Of a stretch of 64,000 nt of DNA, positions 1 through 7,888 are shown piece by piece (the stretch's first letter is position 1; the number at the start of each line of letters is the position of its first letter). The position numbers and the translations under genes were made by a program. This DNA is from Nitrospirillum viridazoti CBAmc (GTDB taxonomy: Bacteria; Pseudomonadota; Alphaproteobacteria; Azospirillales; Azospirillaceae), in assembly GCF_000730165.1 (NCBI RefSeq), contig NZ_CP022112.1, positions 537,501-601,500 on the forward strand. The letters run 5' to 3'. The notes beneath the pieces are model-generated. The model had not been told where the DNA came from, did not search any database, and worked only from the letters and a program-made list of their open reading frames with translations.

Positions 1-980
1 CCGACCGCGTAGCCCGCAACCGCGGCTGGCAGGAAGCGGAAGTGCAGCTGGCTCTGCCCATCTGGCTACCGGGGGAATCCGGCGCCCTTGCCCGCAAGGC
101 GGACGCGGAACGCCAGGTGGCCAGCAGCACAGCCCAGCGGCAGGCCCTGACCGTGGCGGGCGCCGTCCGCGCCGCCGCCTGGGATCTGGCGCTGGCCCGT
201 AGGCTGGAGGCGCTGGCCCAGGACCGGCTGAACCTGGCCATGCGGCTGGAGGCGGACATGGAGCGCGAGGTGGCGCGGGGCGGGGCAGCCCGCCTGGATC
301 TGTCGCTGCTGCAGGCGGAGCGAGCCAATGCCGCCGCTAACCTGGAGGCCAGACGCGGTGTCACAGCGCTGGCCCGCGAGGCGCTGACGGCACTGACCGA
401 CAATGGCGACATCGCCGGTGACCTGGCCGAAACCGGTGCCGAAGAGGCGACGGGCAGCGACCCCCGACTGGAGGCCGCCCGGGCCGGTGAAAGGCTGGCG
501 CAGGAGACGGCCAGCGTCTCACGCGTCGCCGACCGCGAGCACCCGGAGGTAGGTGTCATCTATCGCCACAACCGCGATACGTTCGGGGGCCCGCCCAGCG
601 ATTATGTCGGCCTGCAGGTCACTGTGCCCTTCAGCGGCCCGTCCTACACGGCGCGGACCCGCACGGCGGAGGCCGACCTGCGTCAGGCGACGGCGGAAAG
701 GGTGATGGTGGAGCGGACGGTGACGGCCGGCGCGCGCCAGGCCCAGGCAGCCCTTACCCATGCCCGGGCACAACTGGCCGCCGAGACCCAGCGCCAGGCC
801 GCCGCCGCCGATCGGGCCGGCAAGATGCAGCGCGCCCGCGCGCTGGGCGAGGCCGCCACCAGCGAGATGGTGCGCGCCCAGCAATCCTTGAACGATGCCA
901 ACACCGCCCTGGCCGAAGCGGAGGTGCGGCTGGGACGCGCCCAGTCCGACCTTCTGCAGGCCCGAGGAGTTCTTCCATGA
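1..980 (+). CDS. TolC-family outer membrane efflux factor (5' end outside window)
   Basis: The reading frame is open from base 3 to the stop at 980 with no in-window start that would give a signal peptide, so the N-terminus lies to the left. About 325 residues are visible. They are rich in Ala, Arg, Glu and Gln with long helical stretches, including a glycine/proline turn (LPIWLPGESGAL) followed by a heptad-like helix, which is the usual pattern of the alpha-barrel half of CzcC/TolC proteins. The stop overlaps the start of the periplasmic adaptor gene (977), so the two are translationally coupled. Inferred role: outer-membrane channel of the tripartite pump encoded by the next two genes. Family assignment rests on composition and context rather than a sharp motif. 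Confidence 0.82.
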   Translation, partial: DRVARNRGWQEAEVQLALPIWLPGESGALARKADAERQVASSTAQRQALTVAGAVRAAAWDLALARRLEALAQDRLNLAMRLEADMEREVARGGAARLDLSLLQAERANAAANLEARRGVTALAREALTALTDNGDIAGDLAETGAEEATGSDPRLEAARAGERLAQETASVSRVADREHPEVGVIYRHNRDTFGGPPSDYVGLQVTVPFSGPSYTARTRTAEADLRQATAERVMVERTVTAGARQAQAALTHARAQLAAETQRQAAAADRAGKMQRARALGEAATSEMVRAQQSLNDANTALAEAEVRLGRAQSDLLQARGVLP

Positions 981-2113
981 GCCATCCCCCATTGCCCCGG
1001 TTCACCGGGCCCGCCCTGCTGGCGTTCACCTTGTTGGCCGGCATCGCCCATGCGCAGGCACCGCAGCAGGGGAACCCTGCGGCACTGCCCCTGACCGACG
1101 CACAGGCCAAGGCCGCCGGCGTCGAAACCCGGGCGCCGCAGCCCGCCCCCGATGTGGCCAGCCCCACCTATCCGGCGCGGCTGGACGTGTTCGAGCATTA
1201 CAAGACCGTCGTCGCGGCACCGGTGCCGGGCATTGTCGACGAACTGGTGGGTGAGGTGAACGACGCGGTGGTGAAGGGCGCCCTGCTCGCCCGCATGCGC
1301 AGCCCGGAGATGGCCCAGGCCCAGCGGGACTATCTGTTGGCGCTGGACGCCGCGGCGCTGGCCCAGCGCGAGGCGCAGCGCGACGCCGACCTGGTGGCGG
1401 AGGGCATCATCGCCGAACGCCGGCAGCAGGCCAGCCGCAGCACCGCGGTGCAGGCCGACGCCCAATTGCAGGAACGCCGCCAAGCGCTGCTGGCACTGGG
1501 CCTGACCACGGCCGAGGTGGAGACCTTGAAGCGCAGCCGCAGGGTGACGGACGAAATGGCCATTCGGGCGCCCGAGGGCGGGATGATCCTGGACCATGGC
1601 GCCTTCCCCGGACAGCGCATCGACAGCAGCGTGCCGCTGTACACGCTGGCCAGGCTGTCGTCCCTGTTGCTGGAGGTGCAGGTGCCGGCAGCCGTCGCCG
1701 CCACCCTTCACGAGAAAGACAAGGTGCGCCTGGCCGACGCACCCGAGGCTGCCGCCGTGGAATCAATCGGCCACCATGCCGATCCCGCCAGCCAGACCGT
1801 GACCGTGCGCGTCCTGGTGGACAACCGGGCGGGCCGCCTGCGCCCCGGCCTGATGACCGCCGCCTCCTTCCTGTCGACGGGGGTGGGAACCGCCTGGGCC
1901 CTGCCGCACGATGCCGTGGTGCGGGTGGCTGGACGGCCGACGGTATTCGTCCGCCGGGGCGATAAGGTGGAAGCAGCCTCCATCTCGGTCCTGTCGGAAA
2001 CGGCGGACACCGTGGTGGCGCAAGGGCCCGGCCTTGCCGCCGACAGCGCCGTGGTCGTCCGCGGTACCGTCGTGCTGAAGGGCATGCAGGCCGGCCTGGG
2101 GGGGCAGGAATGA
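977..2113 (+). CDS. RND efflux periplasmic adaptor subunit (CusB/CzcB type)
   Basis: The 378-residue protein begins with a Sec signal peptide (hydrophobic stretch about residues 12-26, cleavage near AHAQA). It then shows the adaptor layout: a lipoyl/barrel half-motif (VAAPVPGIVDEL), an alpha-hairpin rich in Ala/Gln/Arg (about 110-190), the second lipoyl half (IRAPEGGMILDHGAFPGQ) and a beta-barrel/membrane-proximal end. Adaptors of this family bridge the inner-membrane pump and the outer-membrane channel in the periplasm. The start overlaps the preceding stop by four bases and the end overlaps the pump gene by four (ATGA), consistent with one operon. No Met/His-rich N-terminal metal site like that of CusB is evident, so the metal cannot be named. 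Confidence 0.9.
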   Translation: MSHPPLPRFTGPALLAFTLLAGIAHAQAPQQGNPAALPLTDAQAKAAGVETRAPQPAPDVASPTYPARLDVFEHYKTVVAAPVPGIVDELVGEVNDAVVKGALLARMRSPEMAQAQRDYLLALDAAALAQREAQRDADLVAEGIIAERRQQASRSTAVQADAQLQERRQALLALGLTTAEVETLKRSRRVTDEMAIRAPEGGMILDHGAFPGQRIDSSVPLYTLARLSSLLLEVQVPAAVAATLHEKDKVRLADAPEAAAVESIGHHADPASQTVTVRVLVDNRAGRLRPGLMTAASFLSTGVGTAWALPHDAVVRVAGRPTVFVRRGDKVEAASISVLSETADTVVAQGPGLAADSAVVVRGTVVLKGMQAGLGGQE

Positions 2114-5100
2114 TCGCCCGCCTCATCGAATTCTCGCTGTCGCAGCGCCTGCTGGTGCTGATCCTGATCGCGCTGTTGGCCGGCGCCGGCCTGATCGCGG
2201 CGCGCGGGCTGCCCATCGATGCCTTTCCCGACGTATCGCCGGTGCAGGTCAACATCGTGCTGAAGGCGCCGGGCATGACACCGGAGGAGGTGGAGAGCCG
2301 CATCACCGCCCCCATCGAGGTGGAACTGCTGGGGCTGCCGGGTAAGCAGGCCCTACGCTCCACCACAAAATACGGGCTGACCAGCATCACCGTGGTGTTC
2401 GACGACAGCACGGACATCTATTGGGCCCGCAACCAGGTGGCGGAGCGCTTGCAAGGGGTACGCGACATGCTGCCGCCCGGGGTGCAGGGCGGCCTGGCCC
2501 CCATCACCACCCCCCTGGGCGAGATGGTGATGTTCACCATCGAGGGGCCGGCCAGCCTTGCAGAAAAGCGCAGCCTGCTGGATTGGGTCATCCGCCCGGC
2601 GCTGCGCACCGTTCCGGGCGTGGCCGACGTCAATTCCCTGGGCGGCTTCGTCGAGACCTTCGAGGTGGTGCCGGACCTGGTGGCCTTGGGCGCACGCGGC
2701 GTGTCGCTGGATACGCTGAAGTCCGCCATCGCCGCCAACAACCGCAACGATGGCGCCGGCCGGTTGGCGGATGGGGAGGAGGCGCTGCTGGTCCGCAGCG
2801 AGGGAAGCCTGCGTAGCCTGGACGACCTGCGCGGTATCGTCATCGCCACGCCCGGCGGCACGCCGGTCCGGGTGGGTGACGTTGCCCAGGTCCGCGACGG
2901 CGGTCTGACCCGCTATGGCGCCGTGACCCGCAGCGGCAAGGGCGAGACGGTGGAGGGCCTGGTGCTGGGCCTGCGCGGCAGCAACGCCCAGGCCGTGGTG
3001 GAAGGGGTGCGCCAGCGGCTGGCGGAGCTGAAATCCCAGCTGCCCCAGGGCATATCCCTGACCGTGTTCTATGACCGCGGCGAGCTGGTGGACCATGCCG
3101 TGGGCACGGTGACCGAGGCGCTGCTGATCGCCGTGGCCCTGGTGCTGGTCCTGCTGATCCTGTTCCTGGGGGAATGGCGGGCGGCGCTGGTGGTCAGCCT
3201 GACACTGCCCCTGTCGGCGCTTGCAACCTTCCTGCTGATGCGGGCGGTGGGGTTGACGGCCAACCTGATGAGCCTGGGCGGCCTGGCCATCGCCATCGGC
3301 CTGCTGGTGGACGGCGCGGTCGTGGTGGTGGAAAACGCGGTCGCGCGGCTGAACCACGCCCATGGCCGTCCGATGTCGCCCCTGACCGTCATCTACCGGT
3401 CCATGGCCGAGGTGACGACGCCGGTGGTGGCTGGCGTCAGCATCATCGTCGTCGTCTTCCTGCCCCTGCTGTCGCTGGAAGGGCTGGAAGGCAAGCTGTT
3501 CCGGCCGGTGGCCCTGGCCATCATGTTCGCGCTGGGCGCCTCGCTGCTGCTGTCCCTGACGGCGGTGCCGGTGCTGTCGTCGCTGATCCTGAAGCCGGGA
3601 CACGCGGGCGAGCCATGGCTGATCCGCCATGCCGGCCGGCTGTACGCTCCCTTGATCCGGGGAGCGCTGGCCCGCCCGGCCCGGGTGTTCATCGGCGCCG
3701 GCGTTGCGCTGGCCGCGGCACTGGCCGTCTTCCCCCTGGTGGGCAAGACCTTCATGCCGACCATGGACGAAGGCACCATCGTCATGCAGACGGAAAAGCT
3801 GCCCACCGTCAGCCTGGCGGCCTCCACCGCGCTGGACACCCTTATCCAGCGCCGGCTCATGGAGCAGGTGCCGGAGGTGGCGGGCATCGTCTCCCGTGTT
3901 GGTTCGGACGAGCTGGGGCTGGATCCCATGGGCCTCAACGAGGCCGACAACTTCCTGACCCTGAAGCCCCAGGACCAGTGGCGCCGTAAGGACAAGGCCT
4001 GGCTGTTGGACCAGCTGCGCCTGGCCACCGCCGACATCCCCGGCATCTCCTTCGGCTTCACCCAACCCATCGACATGCGGGTGCAGGAGATGGTCAGCGG
4101 CAGCCGGGGGGACCTGGTGGTCAAGATCAAGGGCGCGGACATCGCCACCTTGAACCGCCTGGCCGCCGATGTCGCCGCCGTGCTGAAGGAACTGCCCGGC
4201 AGCGAGGATGTGCTGACCACCCTGAACGAGGGCATGCAATACCTGACCCTGCGCCTGGACCCACTGGCCGTCGGGCGGCTGGGCCTGACGGTCGATACGG
4301 TGGAGGAGGCGTTGCGCAGTCAGCTTGAGGGCACCCAGGCCGGATCGGTCGTGCGGGGAAACCGCCGCACGCCCATCCTGATCCGCGGTCCCGCCGATCT
4401 GGCGCGTGCGCCGCAGGTGTTTGCCAACCTGACCTTGCCCATGCCGGACGGCCGCCTGATCCCGCTGTCGGCCGTGGGACGCGTGGAGCGGGTGGACGGC
4501 CCCGTGCTGCTGAGCCGGGAGGAGGCACGACGCCAATCCGTGGTGCGCGCCAACGTCCGCGGCCGGGATCTGGTGGGATATGTGGCGGACGCCCGCGCCG
4601 CCATCGCCGCCAAGGTGAGCGTGCCGGCCGGGTACGAGCTGGCCTGGGGCGGCCAGTTCGAGAACCAGCAGCGGGCCGCGGCCCGCCTGGCCATCGTCAT
4701 CCCTTGCTGCCTGGTGGTGATCTTCGTCATCCTGTACGGGACCTTCGGCACGGCGCGCCAGGCCCTGCTGGTGCTGGGCAACGTGCCCTTCGCCCTGGTG
4801 GGCGGGATCATTTCGCTGTGGCTCAGCGGGGAATACCTGTCGGTGCCGGCGTCGGTCGGCTTCATCGCGCTGCTGGGCATCGCCGTGCTGAACGGCGTGG
4901 TGCTGGTGGCCTGCTTCAACCAGCTGCTGGCTCGGGGTGTGCCCATTGTCGAGGCGGTGCTGCAGGGGGCCCAGCGGCGCTTGCGCCCCGTGCTGATGAC
5001 GGCCACCATCGCCGCCTTCGGCCTGCTTCCGCTGCTGTTCCAGACTGGCCCGGGGTCCGAGGTGCAACGCCCCCTGGCCATCGTGGTCGTGGGCGGGCTG

Positions 5101-5187
5101 GTCAGCTCCACGGTCCTGACGCTGCTGGTCCTGCCGGCGCTTTACCAACGGTTCGGGCTGCCCCGCCCGAGGAGGGTCACGCCATGA
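2110..5187 (+). CDS. CzcA/CusA-family heavy metal efflux RND transporter
   Basis: At 1025 residues this is the normal length for heavy-metal RND pumps. The N-terminal TM helix is followed by DAFPDVSPVQVNIVLKAPGM, typical of CzcA/CusA. TM4 carries AIGLLVDGAVVVVEN with Asp401 and Glu408, the conserved proton-relay region. The acidic residue of the DFG form found in Zn/Co/Cd exporters is replaced (AIG), a difference often used to separate substrate classes. Periplasmic segments such as FMPTMDEGTIVMQTEK and FTQPIDMRVQEMVSG also match the family. It takes up protons to export cations from the periplasm or cytoplasm. It overlaps both neighbours by four bases. The downstream two-component pair suggests metal-inducible expression. 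The substrate is undetermined; Cu/Ag or Zn/Co/Cd are all possible. Confidence 0.93.
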   Translation: MIARLIEFSLSQRLLVLILIALLAGAGLIAARGLPIDAFPDVSPVQVNIVLKAPGMTPEEVESRITAPIEVELLGLPGKQALRSTTKYGLTSITVVFDDSTDIYWARNQVAERLQGVRDMLPPGVQGGLAPITTPLGEMVMFTIEGPASLAEKRSLLDWVIRPALRTVPGVADVNSLGGFVETFEVVPDLVALGARGVSLDTLKSAIAANNRNDGAGRLADGEEALLVRSEGSLRSLDDLRGIVIATPGGTPVRVGDVAQVRDGGLTRYGAVTRSGKGETVEGLVLGLRGSNAQAVVEGVRQRLAELKSQLPQGISLTVFYDRGELVDHAVGTVTEALLIAVALVLVLLILFLGEWRAALVVSLTLPLSALATFLLMRAVGLTANLMSLGGLAIAIGLLVDGAVVVVENAVARLNHAHGRPMSPLTVIYRSMAEVTTPVVAGVSIIVVVFLPLLSLEGLEGKLFRPVALAIMFALGASLLLSLTAVPVLSSLILKPGHAGEPWLIRHAGRLYAPLIRGALARPARVFIGAGVALAAALAVFPLVGKTFMPTMDEGTIVMQTEKLPTVSLAASTALDTLIQRRLMEQVPEVAGIVSRVGSDELGLDPMGLNEADNFLTLKPQDQWRRKDKAWLLDQLRLATADIPGISFGFTQPIDMRVQEMVSGSRGDLVVKIKGADIATLNRLAADVAAVLKELPGSEDVLTTLNEGMQYLTLRLDPLAVGRLGLTVDTVEEALRSQLEGTQAGSVVRGNRRTPILIRGPADLARAPQVFANLTLPMPDGRLIPLSAVGRVERVDGPVLLSREEARRQSVVRANVRGRDLVGYVADARAAIAAKVSVPAGYELAWGGQFENQQRAAARLAIVIPCCLVVIFVILYGTFGTARQALLVLGNVPFALVGGIISLWLSGEYLSVPASVGFIALLGIAVLNGVVLVACFNQLLARGVPIVEAVLQGAQRRLRPVLMTATIAAFGLLPLLFQTGPGSEVQRPLAIVVVGGLVSSTVLTLLVLPALYQRFGLPRPRRVTP

Positions 5188-5537
5188 CAAGCCCGTCTTT
5201 CCCTTCCGTTGCCCCCGAAGCCGTCCATATTCTGCTGATCGAATGTTATGCGGAATTCGAGGCGGGCATGGTTGATGTGCTGCTGGATGCCGGGGGATTG
5301 ATTGACCGCTTCAGCATTTCAGCGGTGCGGCTCTACGGGCGCGACCTGTCCCTACCCACGCCGCGTGACCGGGTGGTAGGCTCGCGCCCCGGCCTGCGGG
5401 CCGTGGTCGAGGTGCGGGGCGACGTCCAGGCGGTGGTCGGCCGCCTGCGCCACCACCTGGGCCGTGCCGGCCTGTCCATCCAGGCGTTGCAGGGCCAGCC
5501 CCTGATGGCGGCCGGGCCAGGCGCGATGGGGGCATGA
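5184..5537 (+). CDS. Small DUF3240-like protein of metal efflux operons
   Basis: The 117-residue ORF starts at an ATG overlapping the pump stop (ATGA) and ends five bases before the response regulator. It has no signal peptide or TM segment. The pattern (an early hydrophobic strand VHILLIECY, an acidic helix, a central LYGRDLSLPTPRDRVVG loop, a strand VVEVRGDVQAVVGRL and a last helix) resembles DUF3240, a small PII-like cytoplasmic family commonly encoded beside CzcA-type pumps. Its function is not established; a sensory or modulatory role on the pump is only inferred from that association. The coding frame is also supported by tight packing between two genes. Confidence 0.6.
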   Translation: MTSPSFPSVAPEAVHILLIECYAEFEAGMVDVLLDAGGLIDRFSISAVRLYGRDLSLPTPRDRVVGSRPGLRAVVEVRGDVQAVVGRLRHHLGRAGLSIQALQGQPLMAAGPGAMGA

Positions 5538-5541
5538 GGCC

Positions 5542-6216
5542 ATGCGGCTGCTGCTGGTGGAGGATGACACCCGTCTGGCTGAGTTTCTGGCCCAAGGGCT
5601 GGCGGAGGCCGGCTTCGTCGTCGACACGGTGGCCGAGGCGGGGGACGCGGAAGCCGCGCTGGACACCGTGCCCTACGACCTGCTGATCCTGGATCTGGGC
5701 CTGCCGGACGGCGACGGCATGGACCTGCTGGCCCGCCTGCGGGCACGGGGGGAGATGCTACCCATCCTGGTGCTGACGGCGCGAGGGGCGCTGGCCGACC
5801 GGGTGAGCGGCCTGAACCGCGGGGCGGACGACTATGTGTTGAAGCCTTGCGCCACGGAGGAACTGGTGGCCCGGGCAAAGGCCCTGCTGCGACGGCCCGG
5901 CGGCGCGCTGGGTGCAGTGTTGATCCTGGGCAATTTGCGCTTCGACACCCTGGCCATGGAATGCGCGATGGAAAACCGGCCGCTGGATCTGTCACGGCGC
6001 GAACTGGCGGTCCTGGAAACCCTGCTGCGCCGGGCGGGCCGCGTCGTGCCCAAACGGGTGCTGGAGGAAAAGGTCTACGGCTTCGACGACTCCGTCGCCT
6101 CCAATTCCATCGAGGTGCATATCTCGCGCCTGCGCCGCAAGCTGGAGGCGGAGGGCGCCACCGTCCGCGTGCACACGTTGCGCGGCATCGGCTATATGCT
6201 GTCCGAGGAAAAATGA
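5542..6216 (+). CDS. OmpR/PhoB-family response regulator of the metal efflux operon
   Basis: The 224-residue protein has an N-terminal receiver domain (acidic pair in LLVEDDTRLAEFL, phospho-acceptor Asp51 in LLILDLGLPDGDG, conserved Thr in VLTARG, Lys in VLKPC) and a C-terminal winged-helix domain (about 125-222; SRRELAVLETLLRR, VEVHISRLRRKL-like recognition helix, HTLRGIGYML). This is the CusR/CopR/CzcR architecture. It is phosphorylated by a sensor kinase and binds DNA upstream of efflux genes. The gene follows the efflux genes directly, and its stop overlaps the start of the kinase gene (6213), so regulator and kinase are co-translated. Confidence 0.95.
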   Translation: MRLLLVEDDTRLAEFLAQGLAEAGFVVDTVAEAGDAEAALDTVPYDLLILDLGLPDGDGMDLLARLRARGEMLPILVLTARGALADRVSGLNRGADDYVLKPCATEELVARAKALLRRPGGALGAVLILGNLRFDTLAMECAMENRPLDLSRRELAVLETLLRRAGRVVPKRVLEEKVYGFDDSVASNSIEVHISRLRRKLEAEGATVRVHTLRGIGYMLSEEK

Positions 6217-7577
6217 CCCGGCCTGCCCCGTCCCTGCAATGGCAACTGATTTCGCGCGTGCTGGCCCTGACCCTGGCGCTGACCGTGCTGGGCAGCGCCG
6301 CGCTGGTGCTGTTGTTTCAGAACACCGTCGACAGCTTGCGCGACCGCAGCCTGCAGGGCCAGGCGGCGGACATCGCGCACCACGCCGCCGTCGCGGCCGA
6401 CGGTACGGTTACGGTACGGCTGCCGCCGGCGCTGGAAGACAGCTATCGCGGTTCGCGCGGTGAGTTCATCTACGTATTGCTGGACGCGGACGGCCGGGTG
6501 GTGGCCGCGTCCGACGGCGTCTCCGCCCCCTTGGTTGCCCTGTCGACGGCGCGCGAAGCCCGGCTGTTCCAGATGACCAAGCAGGGACGCATCTTCTATG
6601 GTGCCAGCCAGCCGATGTCGATTGGTGGACGGAATTACTGGGTGCAGGTGGCGCAGGGGCCCAGCCATCACAACGTGCTGGAGGACAGCCTGCTGACGGC
6701 CATCGTCAACCAGGGTGGATGGGCGATCCCGCTGTTCGTCCTGCTGTTCCTGGGGCTGACCGCGCAGACGATTCGATCGGGCCTTAAACCGCTGGTGCAG
6801 GCGTCGGAACTGGCGGCACGCATCTCGCCCACCAATCTGGAGGTGCGTCTGCCCCTGCGCCGTATGCCCAAGGAGGTGATTCCTCTGCTGCAGGCGGTGA
6901 ACGGTGCCATCGATCGCCTGGCCCAAGCCCTGCGGGAGCAGCAGCGCTTCACCGCCGATGCCGCGCATGAACTGCGCACCCCGCTGGCCGTCCTGCGCGC
7001 GAACCTGGACCGGTACCGGGGCCAGCCCTGGGTTCCCGGCCTGCTGGTGGACGTCGATCGCATGACGCGGGTCGTGCAGCAATTGCTGGACGTTGCCAGG
7101 CTGGAGGAGGGTGCCGTCGGCGCACCGCAGTCGGATGTGGATTTGGCCGACCTGGCGGCGGAGGCCGCGGCCTCGCTGGCGCCGGCGGCGATCGAGACGG
7201 GGCGGTCGTTTGATCTGCGGGAGCAGGGGCCGAACCGGGTGGCGGGTTACCCCCACGACATTTATTCCGCCTTGCGCAATTTGATGGAAAACGCGCTGGA
7301 CCACACGCCGGCCGGCACGATGGTGGAGGTCGATACCACCGTACCCGGTATCGTGCGGGTTCGGGACCATGGGCCCGGCGTGCCGGCGGACCAGCGCGCC
7401 CATGTCTTCAGCCGCTTCTGGCGGGCCCCGGCACGGCGCACTCTGCCGGGGGCCGGGCTCGGCCTGTCCATCGTGGCCGAGGTCATGCGCCGCCATGGCG
7501 GCAGGGTGGAGATAGAGGACGCGCCTGGCGGAGGTGCCGTCTTTGCCCTGATCTTCAGTCATGAGCCCGGGGCGTAA
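6213..7577 (+). CDS. Sensor histidine kinase paired with the OmpR-type regulator
   Basis: The chosen ATG at 6213 overlaps the regulator stop and gives 454 residues. It has an N-terminal TM helix (about 15-35), a periplasmic domain of about 130 residues, a second TM helix (GWAIPLFVLLFLGL, near 170-185), a HisKA dimerisation domain with the phospho-acceptor His252 in DAAHELRTPLAVL, and a HATPase domain with the N box (LRNLMENALDHT), DHGPGV and GAGLGLSIV. This is the CusS/CzcS-like layout. It probably senses periplasmic metal for the preceding pump operon, but no clear metal-binding cluster stands out in the sensor domain. Confidence 0.94.
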   Translation: MTRPAPSLQWQLISRVLALTLALTVLGSAALVLLFQNTVDSLRDRSLQGQAADIAHHAAVAADGTVTVRLPPALEDSYRGSRGEFIYVLLDADGRVVAASDGVSAPLVALSTAREARLFQMTKQGRIFYGASQPMSIGGRNYWVQVAQGPSHHNVLEDSLLTAIVNQGGWAIPLFVLLFLGLTAQTIRSGLKPLVQASELAARISPTNLEVRLPLRRMPKEVIPLLQAVNGAIDRLAQALREQQRFTADAAHELRTPLAVLRANLDRYRGQPWVPGLLVDVDRMTRVVQQLLDVARLEEGAVGAPQSDVDLADLAAEAAASLAPAAIETGRSFDLREQGPNRVAGYPHDIYSALRNLMENALDHTPAGTMVEVDTTVPGIVRVRDHGPGVPADQRAHVFSRFWRAPARRTLPGAGLGLSIVAEVMRRHGGRVEIEDAPGGGAVFALIFSHEPGA

Positions 7578-7589
7578 GCCGCACCCGGG
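7566..7589. terminator. Weak stem-loop at the end of the kinase gene
   Basis: Two CCCGGG arms (7566-7571 and 7584-7589) flank a 12-nt loop containing the kinase stop codon. There is no T-run after it. It could act as a terminator or mRNA 3' end, but the support is only the inverted repeat. Confidence 0.25.
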
Positions 7590-7888
7590 ACCCCTTCTAC
7601 AGCCTGACGCTGGGTGCCGATTGGCGCAGCAAACGTTTGATCCTATTGGAATCGTCGGGATCATTGATCGCGCCGAGTCACAGGCAGCACCCGCAAAGGT
7701 GGTCAATGGGTTGAAAGCCTTGCCCGTGGAGTTTGGTCAAGCGGTCACATCGCCGGCCAAGAAAGCTATCGGCGGACATCAGTGGTGGCGTCCGTGGTCC
7801 GGCTGCGCTCTATTTCCGTGCGGGCCTGGGCGACTGACCGGCTTTTTGAAGACGATGTGTCGGCTGTCGGCGCCCTTGCCTCTCGGCC
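7590..7888. other. Intergenic spacer between convergent operons, nothing recognised
   Basis: This spacer separates the rightward kinase gene and the leftward RND pump gene. One open frame crosses it (7561-7947, +), but it has no recognisable domain, overlaps the end of the pump gene and lacks a plausible ribosome binding site, so it is not called. No RNA gene, repeat or insertion sequence end was recognised. Confidence 0.5.

Noticed and set aside
2353..5190. A 945-codon open frame on the minus strand opposite the CzcA-like pump
   Set aside because: It is rich in His, Gln and Gly as expected for the antisense of a high-GC gene, shows no domain, and the plus-strand gene is certain.
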